Position numbers and translations under genes: made by a program. A stretch of DNA of 64,000 nucleotides from an uncultured Eubacteriales bacterium (GTDB lineage: Bacteria > Bacillota > Clostridia > Christensenellales > Aristaeellaceae): NCBI GenBank assembly GCA_900315315.1, contig OMYT01000002.1, positions 121,047-185,046 of the forward strand. The letters are read 5' to 3'. Below the pieces are notes generated by a model. The model was not told the DNA's origin, did no database searches, and saw only the letters and a program-made list of their open reading frames with translations. Shown here in pieces: positions 24,101 to 31,649 of the stretch (positions are counted from its first letter, which is position 1; the number at the start of each line of letters is the position of its first letter).

Positions 24101-24335
24101 GGAAGGAACCGCTGTCGTTGTGAGCGGCGTTGTAACAGCTGTCAGGGAATCCCGCCGCGGTACATCCCGCACCCACACGATTGAAATCCTGGACAACCAC
24201 GGAAACCGGATGGAATACCTGCAGGTGCTGTATGACCGGATTCCGTCGCTGCCGCAGTCGCTGCACGGGGATTACGGCGCATTGTTCGATTTGTGGCAGA
24301 ATATTGCGCACCGGGTTGCGAGAACAATGAAGTAG
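21165..24335 (+). CDS. Fusion of secreted GH5 endoglucanase and BcsA-type cellulose synthase
   Basis: A 1,056-residue fusion. A signal/anchor sequence (1-24) precedes an extracellular GH5 domain with acid/base Glu168 in FEICNEPNG and nucleophile Glu255 in PVFISECGIS. A membrane helix (about 369-390) ending in RRKESKKR enters the cytoplasm; two more helices (about 420-468) precede a GT2 domain with ATYNEP (499), CDDN (531), DAD (580), TED (687) and QQRTRW (724), the full cellulose synthase set. Further membrane helices follow, then a PilZ-like beta region (about 920-1035) without a clear RxxxR c-di-GMP motif. It would polymerise UDP-glucose into beta-1,4-glucan and trim it outside. In Clostridioides difficile the equivalents are separate (CcsA, CcsZ). 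ATG 21165 has GAGGAGG upstream. Confidence 0.92.
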   Translation: MKKLIALAVCAAMLLCAAVSVCAETAVVETARPSANGRLHTEGTQLTDAAGKAVQLRGVSTHGLLWYPRIISENLFRQVSEDWSGNLIRLAMYSEQYCENDNLRSKSLELMRKGIDAAIAADMYVLVDWHIMNDSDPNEHKEEAKAFFDLIASEYKDSPNLIFEICNEPNGETTWADVRRYAEEVIPVIRRHIPDALILVGTPEYDRNLGDAVLRPLNTENVMYVLHFYAATHQGGLREELTSALDEGLPVFISECGISESSGDGTLDFADAAKWFTLLNEKKISYAVWSLSDKEESSAFFRNNFDPEGEIRDEDLTLCGTWVRELIRGADPKTIPVSAAQVKQTAADRIMSWIAKSLGDRGDRELSEWLLFAEIAAGILLAGLIAWIIVRRKESKKRLTYSDIVDPDNTRLKKGSLAGRICLILGTWFTLIYLCWRIVFSVPFDAGVLAVIANLLLLIVEIVGFLESLILYRNLMGKRDYPLPEIPDDAWPDVDIFIATYNEPTELLRKTLNGCVHMKYPDPAKVHIWLCDDNRRPEMRALAEEMGVGYFDRPDNEGAKAGNLNHALSLTSAPYVVTLDADMIPRSNFLLKTIPYFVDAELREQNRPEEERLHLGLLQTPQSFYDPDVFQHALYCEKRAPNEQDFFYRTIEPAKTATNSVIYGGSNTILSRRALEDIGGFYTGSITEDFATGVLIESAGYVSLALPEPLASGQTPHTFREHIQQRTRWGRGVIVTARKLKILKRKELTTAQKVSYLSSVSYWYSPLKNLIYILSPLMFATFLIPVFRCNWLELLVFWLPMFILQDLCLRLNSRNTISVKWSGIYETSVMPHLLIPILKETLGSTLSTFKVTDKSGTGGQRKRDVRAMLPFIFLIVLSVAGIVRVLWNFNVMQTVSLLILLFWIVRNLYYLVMALFLIDGRDYDGEVVRVNDAEIVQVSDGTRKYDGVTTLLTEHNLTVFLDEAKELRIGTPVDTEIFREGTAVVVSGVVTAVRESRRGTSRTHTIEILDNHGNRMEYLQVLYDRIPSLPQSLHGDYGALFDLWQNIAHRVARTMK

Positions 24336-24372
24336 GGGAAATCGGGATAGGCTTTTTGCAGAAAGGAAATGA

Positions 24373-24507
24373 ATGTCACCTCAAATCATATTCAGTGATG
24401 TGGATGGTACCCTTCTTAACAGCGATCACAAAGTCTTGCCCGGAACTCTTTATGCAATCCGGGAACTGCAGGACAAGGGCGTTCCTTTTGTGATCATTTC
24501 CGGCAGA
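24373..24507 (+). pseudogene. N-terminal remnant of a Cof-type HAD hydrolase
   Basis: Forty-five codons read MSPQIIFSDVDGTLLNSDHK and continue through GVPFVIISGR, the first quarter of a Cof-like HAD phosphatase (motif I DVDGT and motif II S). At that point the sequence changes without a frame break into the signal peptide of an unrelated MBL-fold protein, so the rest of the HAD gene has been lost. Confidence 0.75.
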
Positions 24508-25655
24508 AAGGTCTTGCTTTCCTTCTGCATCTTTCTTATCACGCTGATGATGTGTGTCAGCGGGACCTTCTCGTATGCAGAAGATGAAGATTATTCACAG
24601 GACTTTTATCAGTCGCAGACGATTGTTGCTGAGAAATGGGCTCAGTTTGAAAACTGGATCTGGACAGCGGATGGTTTACCGGATACAGATTGCCGGAAGA
24701 CGTCTACGCATTCTTTGAAATGCCGTATGAGCAGGATGACTGTTGTTTCTTAATCCTCGGAAAAGAAAAAGCGCTTCTTTGGGATACCGGAATAGGGATT
24801 GATCATCTGCGGCCTTTGGTGGAAAAAATCACGGATCTTCCTGTCACTGTGCTGATTTCTCATGATTATTTTGACCACATTGGAGGAAACGCTGAGTTTG
24901 ACGAGGTTTGGTGTTATGATATCGATACCGCCATCAGCCACCTTACTGACGGTCCGACAGCAGAAGAAATGGAAGAACTGAAAACCGAGATGCAACTCCT
25001 TTCAACCGTCATGGATATATCCGGTATAACAGTTCCGGATCATATCCCCGGAAAAGCTCCAACCGGAACCGTGAAGGACGGACAATTGATTGATCTGGGG
25101 GGAAGAATCCTGGAGGTACTTTATACCCCCGGGCATTCAACTTCCAGTATTATGCTGCTGGACAGTGAAAACAAACTGCTGTTTACCGGAGATATGTACT
25201 ATCCCGGCCCTCTCACGGCGATAGATGAAGACTCATCCTTTCCGGACTATGTTGCCAGTATGCGAAAGGTTGCGGATCGGGCTGCCGATGAAAAAATAGA
25301 ATGGGTCTATTGTTCTCATAAGTATGGGAAATATGTGGAGGGTGCCGTGACGGTGACCAAGCCTGCTGCTGAAAAGCAGACTGCCAACGGCACCGGTGAA
25401 ACTGCTTCCGGAACCGATCTGACCTCCTGGGCCACGCTGAATGAGGATGGCAAGGTATCCTTCTCCCTGGCTGATGCTGCGGCTTACCGGACCAAAGGAG
25501 CGAGTAAAGCGACTCCCGGTTTTGACGTCATCGACTACGGCCAGGAAGACTATGTGTTCGGTGACAGTGATTCCAACGCCCGGCACTGGAGTGTCTGGGT
25601 ACTGAAAGCCCTACAGGAAAACGCTGACGTGCTGGAGGCATTGTTCAATCAATAA
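24508..25655 (+). pseudogene. Secreted MBL-fold hydrolase gene, fused to HAD remnant and frameshifted
   Basis: The first part (24508-24690) encodes a signal peptide, KVLLSFCIFLITLMM and on to FSYAEDED, in frame with the HAD fragment. The MBL domain is in another frame, from about 24690 to 25655: LPEDVYAFFEMPYEQDDCCF, zinc motif SHDYFDHIGGN, PGHSTSSIMLLD, FTGDMYYPGPL. A frameshift between about 24665 and 24690 separates them. A C-terminal region of about 85 residues beyond the MBL core is of unknown nature. Translation of the MBL part alone from TTG 24690 is possible, but then no export signal would be present. Probably inactive, unless a sequencing error explains the shift. Confidence 0.7.
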
Positions 25656-25663
25656 ATATACTG

Positions 25664-26563
25664 TTACCGGCGATCCGGTACTTCAAACTGCTGTCTGATA
25701 CGCCGAAGAAAAAGCTCTGCCGCCGGAGAGAAGATCTGATATTTCTTCCAGGCCAGCCGCAGGCGATTTAGTGCTGCCGGGTACAATGGCCGGAAAGTCA
25801 GCCCTGTATGTTCTGTAGTATCTGCCAGATGATCCAGGCAAAGCGCGATTCCCATGCCTTGTTCTACCATCACGGCAGCATTGAACAGAAGATTATAGTG
25901 ACAGACAATGTTCAGGCAGCCTGGATCAAAATCCAGATTCATCAGAGACGCAGATGACGAAACGGACTGGCCCTGGCTTGGGACAATTAAGGGAACGCCA
26001 ACAACATCTTCCATCCGGAGGGCTTGTTTTTGAGCCAGCGGATGTGACTCCTGCATCAGAAAACCGATGGTGTCAGCAAAAGGCAGCGGAAGCGTGTCAT
26101 ATTTCCGGATATCATAGGGTTCAAACAACAAGCCGAAGTCCAGCAGGCCTTTATCCAGACGATCCGCAACATCATCCGCGTTTCCGCTGTACAGATTGAA
26201 ATGAATTCCGGAATGCTCCTGCTGTAAAGGGATCATTACCCTGGCGATTTCCCGCATGATCTGGGTTTCTCCGCAGCCAATGTATATCTCACCAGAAATC
26301 TCACCTTCCAGGCTGGAGAATTCCGCCTGGGTCTTTTCCATCAGGTCAACAATCTCCTGTGCACGTTTACGCAGCCGCTGCCCCTCCGGCGTCAGGATCA
26401 CATTCCGGTTTGTCCGTGTGAAAAGCCGGACTCCCAGTTCGTCTTCCATGTCTTTGATCTGCCGGGAAAGCGTAGGCTGCGACAGAAACAGCGTTTCCGC
26501 TGCCCGGGAAAAGCTTTCTTCTCTTGCAACCGTCAGGAAATAACGTAATACGCGAATGTCCAC
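25664..26563 (-). CDS. LysR-family transcriptional regulator
   Basis: A 299-residue regulator. The N-terminal winged helix reads DIRVLRYFLTVAREESFSRA, AETLFLSQPTLSRQIKDMED, typical of LysR, with the C-terminal effector-binding domain starting at GEISGEIYIGCGETQIM. GTG 26563 is preferred as start, seven bases after GGGAGG; an ATG at 26581 overlaps that site. It is divergent from the MATE exporter, and LysR regulators often control the adjacent divergent gene. The 150-bp intergenic region contains an AT-rich dyad ATATGATTAATAGATAT near 26616. The effector is unknown. Confidence 0.92.
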   Translation of the reverse strand: MDIRVLRYFLTVAREESFSRAAETLFLSQPTLSRQIKDMEDELGVRLFTRTNRNVILTPEGQRLRKRAQEIVDLMEKTQAEFSSLEGEISGEIYIGCGETQIMREIARVMIPLQQEHSGIHFNLYSGNADDVADRLDKGLLDFGLLFEPYDIRKYDTLPLPFADTIGFLMQESHPLAQKQALRMEDVVGVPLIVPSQGQSVSSSASLMNLDFDPGCLNIVCHYNLLFNAAVMVEQGMGIALCLDHLADTTEHTGLTFRPLYPAALNRLRLAWKKYQIFSPAAELFLRRIRQQFEVPDRR

Positions 26564-26718
26564 GGGCACACCTCCCGGCATCAGTATAGCAAAGCCAGGT
26601 ATGCGTGTAAAGCATAACTAAATATGATTAATAGATATTGGACATTATAAGCTGCTGAATATATCTTATGAAACGAAAAGAGCCGGGAGACGGAGACCAT
26701 GAAAAGGAGATGCCGCTG

Positions 26719-28089
26719 ATGAATACCGCTGAAAACAGACTGGGCACTGAAAAAATAAACACGCTACTGCTGAAGACCGGCATTCCGCTGATGCTGAGCC
26801 TGCTCATCAACTCACTGTATAACTTTGTGGATTCTGTATTCGTCTCCCGTGTAGCGGAGGACGCGCTGACCGCGCTGTCCCTGTCATCTCCGGTGCAGAT
26901 CCTGGTTTCCGCACTGGGCCTGGGGAACGCGGTCGGGCTGAATGCCGTCATTTCCAAAGCAATGGGAGAAAAAGACCGGGACAAGGTTCATAAAACAGCC
27001 AGCGCGGCAATCTTCCTGGCCGTATGTGCCTGGATCCTGATTTCAGTTACCTGTGTGATCGGAATCGGCTGGTACTTTGACTGGCAGAGCAAAGGAAACG
27101 AGGCTATTGCCGCTTACGGCCGGGATTACCTGAGCATCTGCATGCTGTTTTCCCTGGGGCAGATGGGCCAATGGGTCTTTGACCGCTTTGTGATTGCAAG
27201 CGGGAAAAGCCACCTGTTCCTGTTTACGCTGTCCGCCGCTTCCATTACCAACCTGATTCTTGATCCGATCTTTATTTTCAGCCTCGGTCTTGGAACGAAA
27301 GGCGCAGCGATCGCTACAGTCATCGGACAGTTCATGGGAATGTTTGCCGGGATCCTGATTAACCGCAGGTGGAACAGGGAAATTACATTCTCCTTCACAC
27401 TACGTCCGGACTGGAAGAGCGTGCGGGACATACTGAAGGTCGGCATTCCTTCCACGCTCGTACAGGTGCTTACATCCTTCGTGTCTGTTATCATGAATTC
27501 GATTCTTCTTGCGTTTTCCTCTACGGCGGTTGCGGTATACGGCGTATGCTCCCGCATGATGGGTTTGTGCACAGTTGGCGTGCATGGGATTGACAACGGC
27601 CTGATCCCCATTGTAGCATTCAATTACGGAGCGAAAAAACCGGACCGGATCCGGGCCGCAGTCAAATGGGCAATGATCTATTCCGGCCTTTTCTATCTCC
27701 TGTTTCTGCTGGTCCTGGAATGCTTCCCTGAGACAGTACTGCACCTGTTCAATGCATCAGGCCATATGCTGGAAATCGGCATTCCGGCAGTACGTATCCT
27801 TGCCATCAGCTGGCTGATCGCAATTCCAAGCCTGGTTATCTCGGCTTCTATGCAGGGCCTGTCCCTTGCGCGTCCAAGCATGCTGCTGACTATGCTTCGC
27901 CAGGCTATTCTGCCGGTTTTGCTGGCATTTGTTCTGTGCTTTACGGGTAATCTGAACCTGATCTGGATTTCCTTTGTGCTTGCAGAAGCGTTGAGCATAC
28001 CAACAGCAATTCAGTTATGGAAGAAAAAGTCCGGTCCGGCGGTTGATGCATTTCAATGGAATAACCGGCACCGCCTTCAGACTTCTTGA
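26719..28089 (+). CDS. MATE-family multidrug/solute exporter
   Basis: A 456-residue membrane protein with twelve predicted helices in two repeats. It starts MNTAENRLGTEKINTLLLKT with the MATE N-terminal GIPLMLSLLINSLYNFVDSV, followed by ALGLGNAVGLNAVISKAMGE. The second half contains GIPSTLVQVLTSFVSVIMNS and GLIPIVAFNYGAKKPDRI. It would export cationic compounds using a sodium or proton gradient. ATG 26719 has AAAGGAG ten bases upstream; ATG 26710 lies too close. The divergent LysR gene is the likely regulator. The substrate is unknown. Confidence 0.92.
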   Translation: MNTAENRLGTEKINTLLLKTGIPLMLSLLINSLYNFVDSVFVSRVAEDALTALSLSSPVQILVSALGLGNAVGLNAVISKAMGEKDRDKVHKTASAAIFLAVCAWILISVTCVIGIGWYFDWQSKGNEAIAAYGRDYLSICMLFSLGQMGQWVFDRFVIASGKSHLFLFTLSAASITNLILDPIFIFSLGLGTKGAAIATVIGQFMGMFAGILINRRWNREITFSFTLRPDWKSVRDILKVGIPSTLVQVLTSFVSVIMNSILLAFSSTAVAVYGVCSRMMGLCTVGVHGIDNGLIPIVAFNYGAKKPDRIRAAVKWAMIYSGLFYLLFLLVLECFPETVLHLFNASGHMLEIGIPAVRILAISWLIAIPSLVISASMQGLSLARPSMLLTMLRQAILPVLLAFVLCFTGNLNLIWISFVLAEALSIPTAIQLWKKKSGPAVDAFQWNNRHRLQTS

Positions 28090-28116
28090 CTGCAAGTAAA
28101 CTTTAAAGTCTATAGT
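28086..28116 (+). promoter_or_regulatory. Promoter with 19-bp spacer and central dyad (MerR type)
   Basis: TTGACT (28086-28091) and TATAGT (28111-28116) are separated by 19 bp. The spacer contains the palindrome ACTTTAAAGT (28100-28109). Overlong spacers with a central dyad are typical of promoters activated by MerR-family proteins. The -35 box overlaps the stop codon of the MATE gene. Confidence 0.7.
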
Positions 28117-28156
28117 AAACAGACAAAAGGCATTTCAGAAAGTGAGGAGTAACAGA

Positions 28157-29284
28157 ATGAAACCGAAAAAGCTTGGATTTGGTCTCATGAGACTGCCGAT
28201 TCTGGACCCAAAGAATGCTTCCAGCGTAGATATTGAACAGATGAAACAGATGGTGGACCTCTTCATGAGCAGAGGCTTTACCTACTTTGACACAGCAATC
28301 ATGTACAATGGATTCGCCAGCCAGCGTGCGGCAAAGGAAGCGCTGGTGGACCGGTATCCCCGTGACAGCTTCACACTGGCAACCAAGCTACATAACGCTT
28401 TTTTTGACTCACTGGAGGGCCGAGACAAAGTGTTCAATGAGCAGCTGGAGCAAACCGGCGCCGGATACTTTGACTATTACCTGATCCACGGGATAGAGGC
28501 GGGAAGCTGGCCGAAGTATGAGAAATACGATTGCTTCAACTGGCTGCTGGAAAAGAAAGCGCAGGGACTGGTAAGGCATGCCGGTTTTTCTTTTCATGAC
28601 ACGCCGGAACTGCTGGATCAGATCCTGACAAAGTATCCGGAAATGGAGTTCGTTCAGCTCCAGATCAATTACCTGGACTGGGAAAGCGAATGGATACAAT
28701 CCAGGGCGGTATATGAAGTCGCCCGCAGACACAACAAACCGATTATTGTGATGGAACCGGCAAAAGGCGGTACGCTGGCAAATGTTCCGGAAGAAGCGGA
28801 AAAGCTGCTGAAAGAAGCGGAGCCGGACATGTCGGTCCCGTCCTGGGCCATTCGCTTTGCTGCTTCTCAGCCCGGTGTGATGATGGTCTTATCAGGCATG
28901 AGCAACCTGGATCAGGTAGAGGATAATACGGGTTATATGGCGGATTTCCAGCCGCTGACAGAAAAAGAGATTCAGCTGACACATAAGGTTGCGGAGATTA
29001 TTAATGCACAGATTGCCGTCCCATGTACCGGATGCTCCTATTGTACGGAAGGATGCCCGATGAATATCCCGATCCCCAAGTATTTCTCCCTGTATAACGA
29101 AGATATGCGGGAAGACCTGGCACAAAAAGGCTGGACAGTCAATTTCTCCAATTACGGAAATCTGACGGAAAGTTTCGGGAAAGCCGCGGACTGTATCGCC
29201 TGCGGGCAGTGTGAAGGAGTATGTCCTCAGCATTTGCCGATTATTGACCTGATGAAAAAAGTCTCAGCACATTTTGATCATTGA
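28157..29284 (+). CDS. Aldo/keto reductase with C-terminal 4Fe-4S domain
   Basis: A 375-residue protein with an aldo/keto reductase barrel: KLGFGLMRLPI at the N-terminus, Asp in YFDTAIMYNG (about 46-55, also giving the catalytic Tyr), Lys in TLATKL (about 80-85) and His in YYLIHGIEAG (about 110). The C-terminal domain has two clusters, CTGCSYCTEGCPMNIPIP and CIACGQCEGVCPQHLPI, which should bind two 4Fe-4S clusters. Such fused enzymes are common in anaerobes. It probably reduces an aldehyde or quinone-like substrate; the exact one is unknown. ATG 28157 follows GAGGAG. Confidence 0.92.
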   Translation: MKPKKLGFGLMRLPILDPKNASSVDIEQMKQMVDLFMSRGFTYFDTAIMYNGFASQRAAKEALVDRYPRDSFTLATKLHNAFFDSLEGRDKVFNEQLEQTGAGYFDYYLIHGIEAGSWPKYEKYDCFNWLLEKKAQGLVRHAGFSFHDTPELLDQILTKYPEMEFVQLQINYLDWESEWIQSRAVYEVARRHNKPIIVMEPAKGGTLANVPEEAEKLLKEAEPDMSVPSWAIRFAASQPGVMMVLSGMSNLDQVEDNTGYMADFQPLTEKEIQLTHKVAEIINAQIAVPCTGCSYCTEGCPMNIPIPKYFSLYNEDMREDLAQKGWTVNFSNYGNLTESFGKAADCIACGQCEGVCPQHLPIIDLMKKVSAHFDH

Positions 29285-29343
29285 ATCTGAATTCTTCCGT
29301 GTGATTCCATCCTCCAGGAGGTCTCCATAACTATTAGTGAACG

Positions 29344-29376
29344 AAAAAGGCTGCTTCAGCGCGAAGCAGCCTTTGA
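29344..29376 (+). terminator. Bidirectional terminator between convergent genes
   Basis: AAGGCTGCTT (29347-29356) pairs with AAGCAGCCTT (29364-29373); A-rich sequence on the left and T on the right give a U-tail on both strands. It serves the aldo/keto reductase and the minus-strand ATPase-like gene. Confidence 0.8.
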
Positions 29377-29396
29377 TATGATGCCCGAAAAGGATA

Positions 29397-29933
29397 TTAT
29401 GCGAAGTTTTTGATGATGGTCATTTCGACATCATTGCCGCGAATTCCGATCTTGATCGTGTCCGCAAGGCGGCGGAGGGTGGACTGCTCATAGCCGTCCC
29501 ACTCGGCATCCGTGCATTCGATGACATGATTTGCCAGATCGTCCATCACGTCTTCCGGGTATTCTTCGTTGTGGTCCGGCGAACCAGCCATGGCACCTTC
29601 AAACATGTCCCGCAGTGCCCCGAGAAAACTGCCGGCTTCTTCATTTTTCCTGGAGGAGGCAGCTCCCAGCAGGAGAGCGCGTTTTTCCCTGTCCATGACG
29701 GTCTTCGTCGACAGGTGAAGCGTGTACTGCGTCTTGTCCCGCTCGATCCAGAAGGATGCCTGCATTTCCCCGGTGATGCTGCGGGCCATGCTCAGCAGTT
29801 CTTCGGATATAAGCTGCAGACGGATCGCGTCCTTATCATGCAGCCCAGTATAGTCGCAAACCTTTTTCGTCTCCAGGATCGCATCATCATAGCCGTGACC
29901 CTGATTATCAATCATGATGATATCTGAAACCAT
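29397..29933 (-). CDS. ATP-binding protein of serine kinase-like type, partner of STAS protein
   Basis: A 178-residue protein beginning MVSDIIMIDNQGHGYDDAIL. Residues 20-60 (VCDYTGLHDKDAIRLQLISE and on) resemble the N-terminal helix of HATPase_c switch kinases, where the E-x-x-L segment contains the Bergerat-fold N box; the C-terminal IKIGIRGNDVEMTIIKNF closes the fold. The glycine-rich ATP lid is poorly conserved. The gene is directly downstream of a STAS anti-anti-sigma gene on the same strand, a pairing known from partner-switching systems. No sigma factor is nearby. Its role as an anti-sigma or phosphorelay component is inferred. Confidence 0.6.
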   Translation of the reverse strand: MVSDIIMIDNQGHGYDDAILETKKVCDYTGLHDKDAIRLQLISEELLSMARSITGEMQASFWIERDKTQYTLHLSTKTVMDREKRALLLGAASSRKNEEAGSFLGALRDMFEGAMAGSPDHNEEYPEDVMDDLANHVIECTDAEWDGYEQSTLRRLADTIKIGIRGNDVEMTIIKNFA

Positions 29934-29993
29934 TTTCTTTCTCCTTTTCCTGATTTTTTAATATTCTGTTACTGAAAATACCAAGCTGGAAGA

Positions 29994-30287
29994 TTATTCC
30001 ACCGTGATAATATCACCGAACCCGGTAACGTCGAAGACTTCCCGGACGACCTCATTCGCCTTTATCAGCTTCACGGGTTTGCCGTCCATCTTCTGCTGGA
30101 TCGCCAGGAGAACCCGCAGGCCGGCGGAAGAGATGTAGTCCACCTTTTCAAAATCGAACACAAGCTCGTTCACGTTGGCCAGACTTCCGCTGACTTCTTT
30201 TTCCAGATCGGGAGCCGTAAGCGTATCCAGCCTTCCCTCAAGGGCGATAATCAGCTTATCTCCGTCCAATGTCTTAGAGATGGTCAT
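29994..30287 (-). CDS. STAS-domain anti-anti-sigma factor-like protein
   Basis: A 97-residue single-domain protein: MTISKTLDGDKLIIALEGRL, then LDTLTAPDLEKEV and VDYISSAGLRVLLAIQQKM. The SSAGLR segment contains the serine phosphorylated in SpoIIAA/RsbV-type proteins. ATG 30287 follows AAGGAGG. It probably binds or is phosphorylated by the ATP-binding protein encoded next on the strand. A promoter overlapped by a perfect dyad lies upstream. Confidence 0.9.
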   Translation of the reverse strand: MTISKTLDGDKLIIALEGRLDTLTAPDLEKEVSGSLANVNELVFDFEKVDYISSAGLRVLLAIQQKMDGKPVKLIKANEVVREVFDVTGFGDIITVE

Positions 30288-30308
30288 GATATGCCTCCTT
30301 ATTTGATT

Positions 30309-30352
30309 GATTATGCTGACCATAATCTACCATATACCCGGTGCTTTTTCAA
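30309..30352 (-). promoter_or_regulatory. Promoter and overlapping operator of the STAS/ATPase operon
   Basis: On the minus strand TTGAAA (30352-30347), 17-bp spacer, TAGATT (30329-30324). A perfect 7-bp dyad, GATTATG (30309-30315) and CATAATC (30321-30327) with 5-nt gap, overlaps the -10 box and could bind a repressor. Confidence 0.65.
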
Positions 30353-30477
30353 GGGGTTTTTGCTTTATTCGGCGGTTCTCCCGAAAACAAACGGACGAAA
30401 TACATATTGCGTCTGAAGCCCGGATTGCATTATTATATAGACACAAGGACACTGGGAAAGACAAACGGGCGAAAGGG

Positions 30478-30999
30478 ATGAAGCAGACTGTGAAAAGCAA
30501 GGGCGCGGGACCGCAGGAAAAGATGCGCGTCTCCTTCGACCTGGACGAGGTGCTGTTTGTATCCCCGAAGACACATAAAACCGAGCCTCCGCTGAAGTTC
30601 CCGTTCAACAAGATCTATAAGGAGCGGCTGCGCCTGGGGACGCCGGACCTGATCAAATCGCTTCAACGGATGGGCTATGAGGTATGGGTTTACACATCCT
30701 CTTTCCGCTCGGAACGGTATATCAAAGGGCTGTTCCGGATGTACGGCGTCCGCTTTGACGGGATTGTTAACGGAACCCGGCATCTGAAAGAAGTTCAGCG
30801 GAACAACAAGACGACGCTGCCGCAGAAACTGCCGAACCGGTACCGGATATCGCTGCATATTGACGACGAGGAAGTGATTTGCTCCCTGGGACACCAGTAC
30901 GGGTTCAAGGCTTATCAGCTGTATGCAGATGATGACGAGTGGAAAGAAAAAATCATCCGCCGGGCCGAAGAGATCCGGAAGATGACCGAATCAGCGTGA
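30478..30999 (+). CDS. HAD-superfamily hydrolase-like protein
   Basis: A protein of about 173 residues with HAD motif I DLDEVLF (near residue 20), motif II in VWVYTSSFRS (about 69-78) and the acidic motif ISLHIDDEEVICSLG (about 124-138). This is a capless HAD fold; the second Asp position in motif I suggests phosphatase activity but the substrate is unknown. Start is uncertain: ATG 30478 or ATG 30523 are possible. Its 3' end overlaps the convergent queH gene by 9 bp. Confidence 0.7.
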   Translation: MKQTVKSKGAGPQEKMRVSFDLDEVLFVSPKTHKTEPPLKFPFNKIYKERLRLGTPDLIKSLQRMGYEVWVYTSSFRSERYIKGLFRMYGVRFDGIVNGTRHLKEVQRNNKTTLPQKLPNRYRISLHIDDEEVICSLGHQYGFKAYQLYADDDEWKEKIIRRAEEIRKMTESA

Positions 31000-31584
31000 A
31001 TAGAGGCAGCCGCAATAATCCTGACGGTACAGGCCGTATTCTTTTGACAACTGCAGGGAACGGAGATATCCGTTCTTTTTTTTGAAATCCGCGAAGAGGT
31101 ACCGGACGCCGTGACGCTCTCCGGCTTCGGCGCCGATGCGGTTGACATTATCCGCATTCTTGTGAGGGCTGACGGAGAGTGTGGTGGTAAAGTACTCAAA
31201 CCCATGCTGCTTCGCCAGCTCCGCGGTACGGTTCAGGCGCAGGGCAAAACAGGCCAGGCATCGCTCTCCGCCTTCCGGTACGTCAGCCAGGGCCGGAGCA
31301 AAGACGGCAAAGGATTCATGATCATAATCGCAGGGGAGGAGAGGGAAATCCCCCGGCAGAAGGGAAAGGAGCCGTTTCTGCTCCGAGAGGCGGTGAAGAT
31401 ATTCCTCCTCCGGCTCGATGTTGGGATTGTAGTAGAGAACGGTAACGCGGAAATGCTCCGCCAGGCGTTCCAGGACCGCGCTGGAGCAGGGACCGCAGCA
31501 ACTGTGGAGCAACAGGGACGGGCGGCGGCCGTCCAGCCGAGCAATCTCCGCTTCCATCTCCAGTTGGTAATTACGCTTCTCCAT
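30991..31584 (-). CDS. queH: Epoxyqueuosine reductase QueH
   Basis: A 197-residue protein matching QueH (formerly DUF208): LLLHSCCGPCSSAVLERL, LPCDYDHESFAVFA, EGGERCLACFALRLNRTAEL, TTLSVSPHKNADNVNRIG, FADFKKKNGYLRSLQLSKEY and DYCGCLYS. The cysteine pairs bind a 4Fe-4S cluster and perform the last step of queuosine formation in tRNA, converting epoxyqueuosine to queuosine. ATG 31584 is preferred over upstream in-frame starts because GGGAGC precedes it. No other queuosine genes are in the window. Confidence 0.95.
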   Translation of the reverse strand: MEKRNYQLEMEAEIARLDGRRPSLLLHSCCGPCSSAVLERLAEHFRVTVLYYNPNIEPEEEYLHRLSEQKRLLSLLPGDFPLLPCDYDHESFAVFAPALADVPEGGERCLACFALRLNRTAELAKQHGFEYFTTTLSVSPHKNADNVNRIGAEAGERHGVRYLFADFKKKNGYLRSLQLSKEYGLYRQDYCGCLYSR

Positions 31585-31649
31585 CTTCTTCAGCTCCCGG
31601 TTTGATGGGGATATCTTACAGCGGAGGGGATTGAACGTCAACAGGCAAG

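Noticed and set aside
21129-24311. Long minus-strand frames (577 and 470 codons) opposite the GH5-cellulose synthase gene
   Set aside because: The plus-strand frame carries all catalytic motifs of both enzymes; the antisense products are Gln/Arg/Pro-rich without features.
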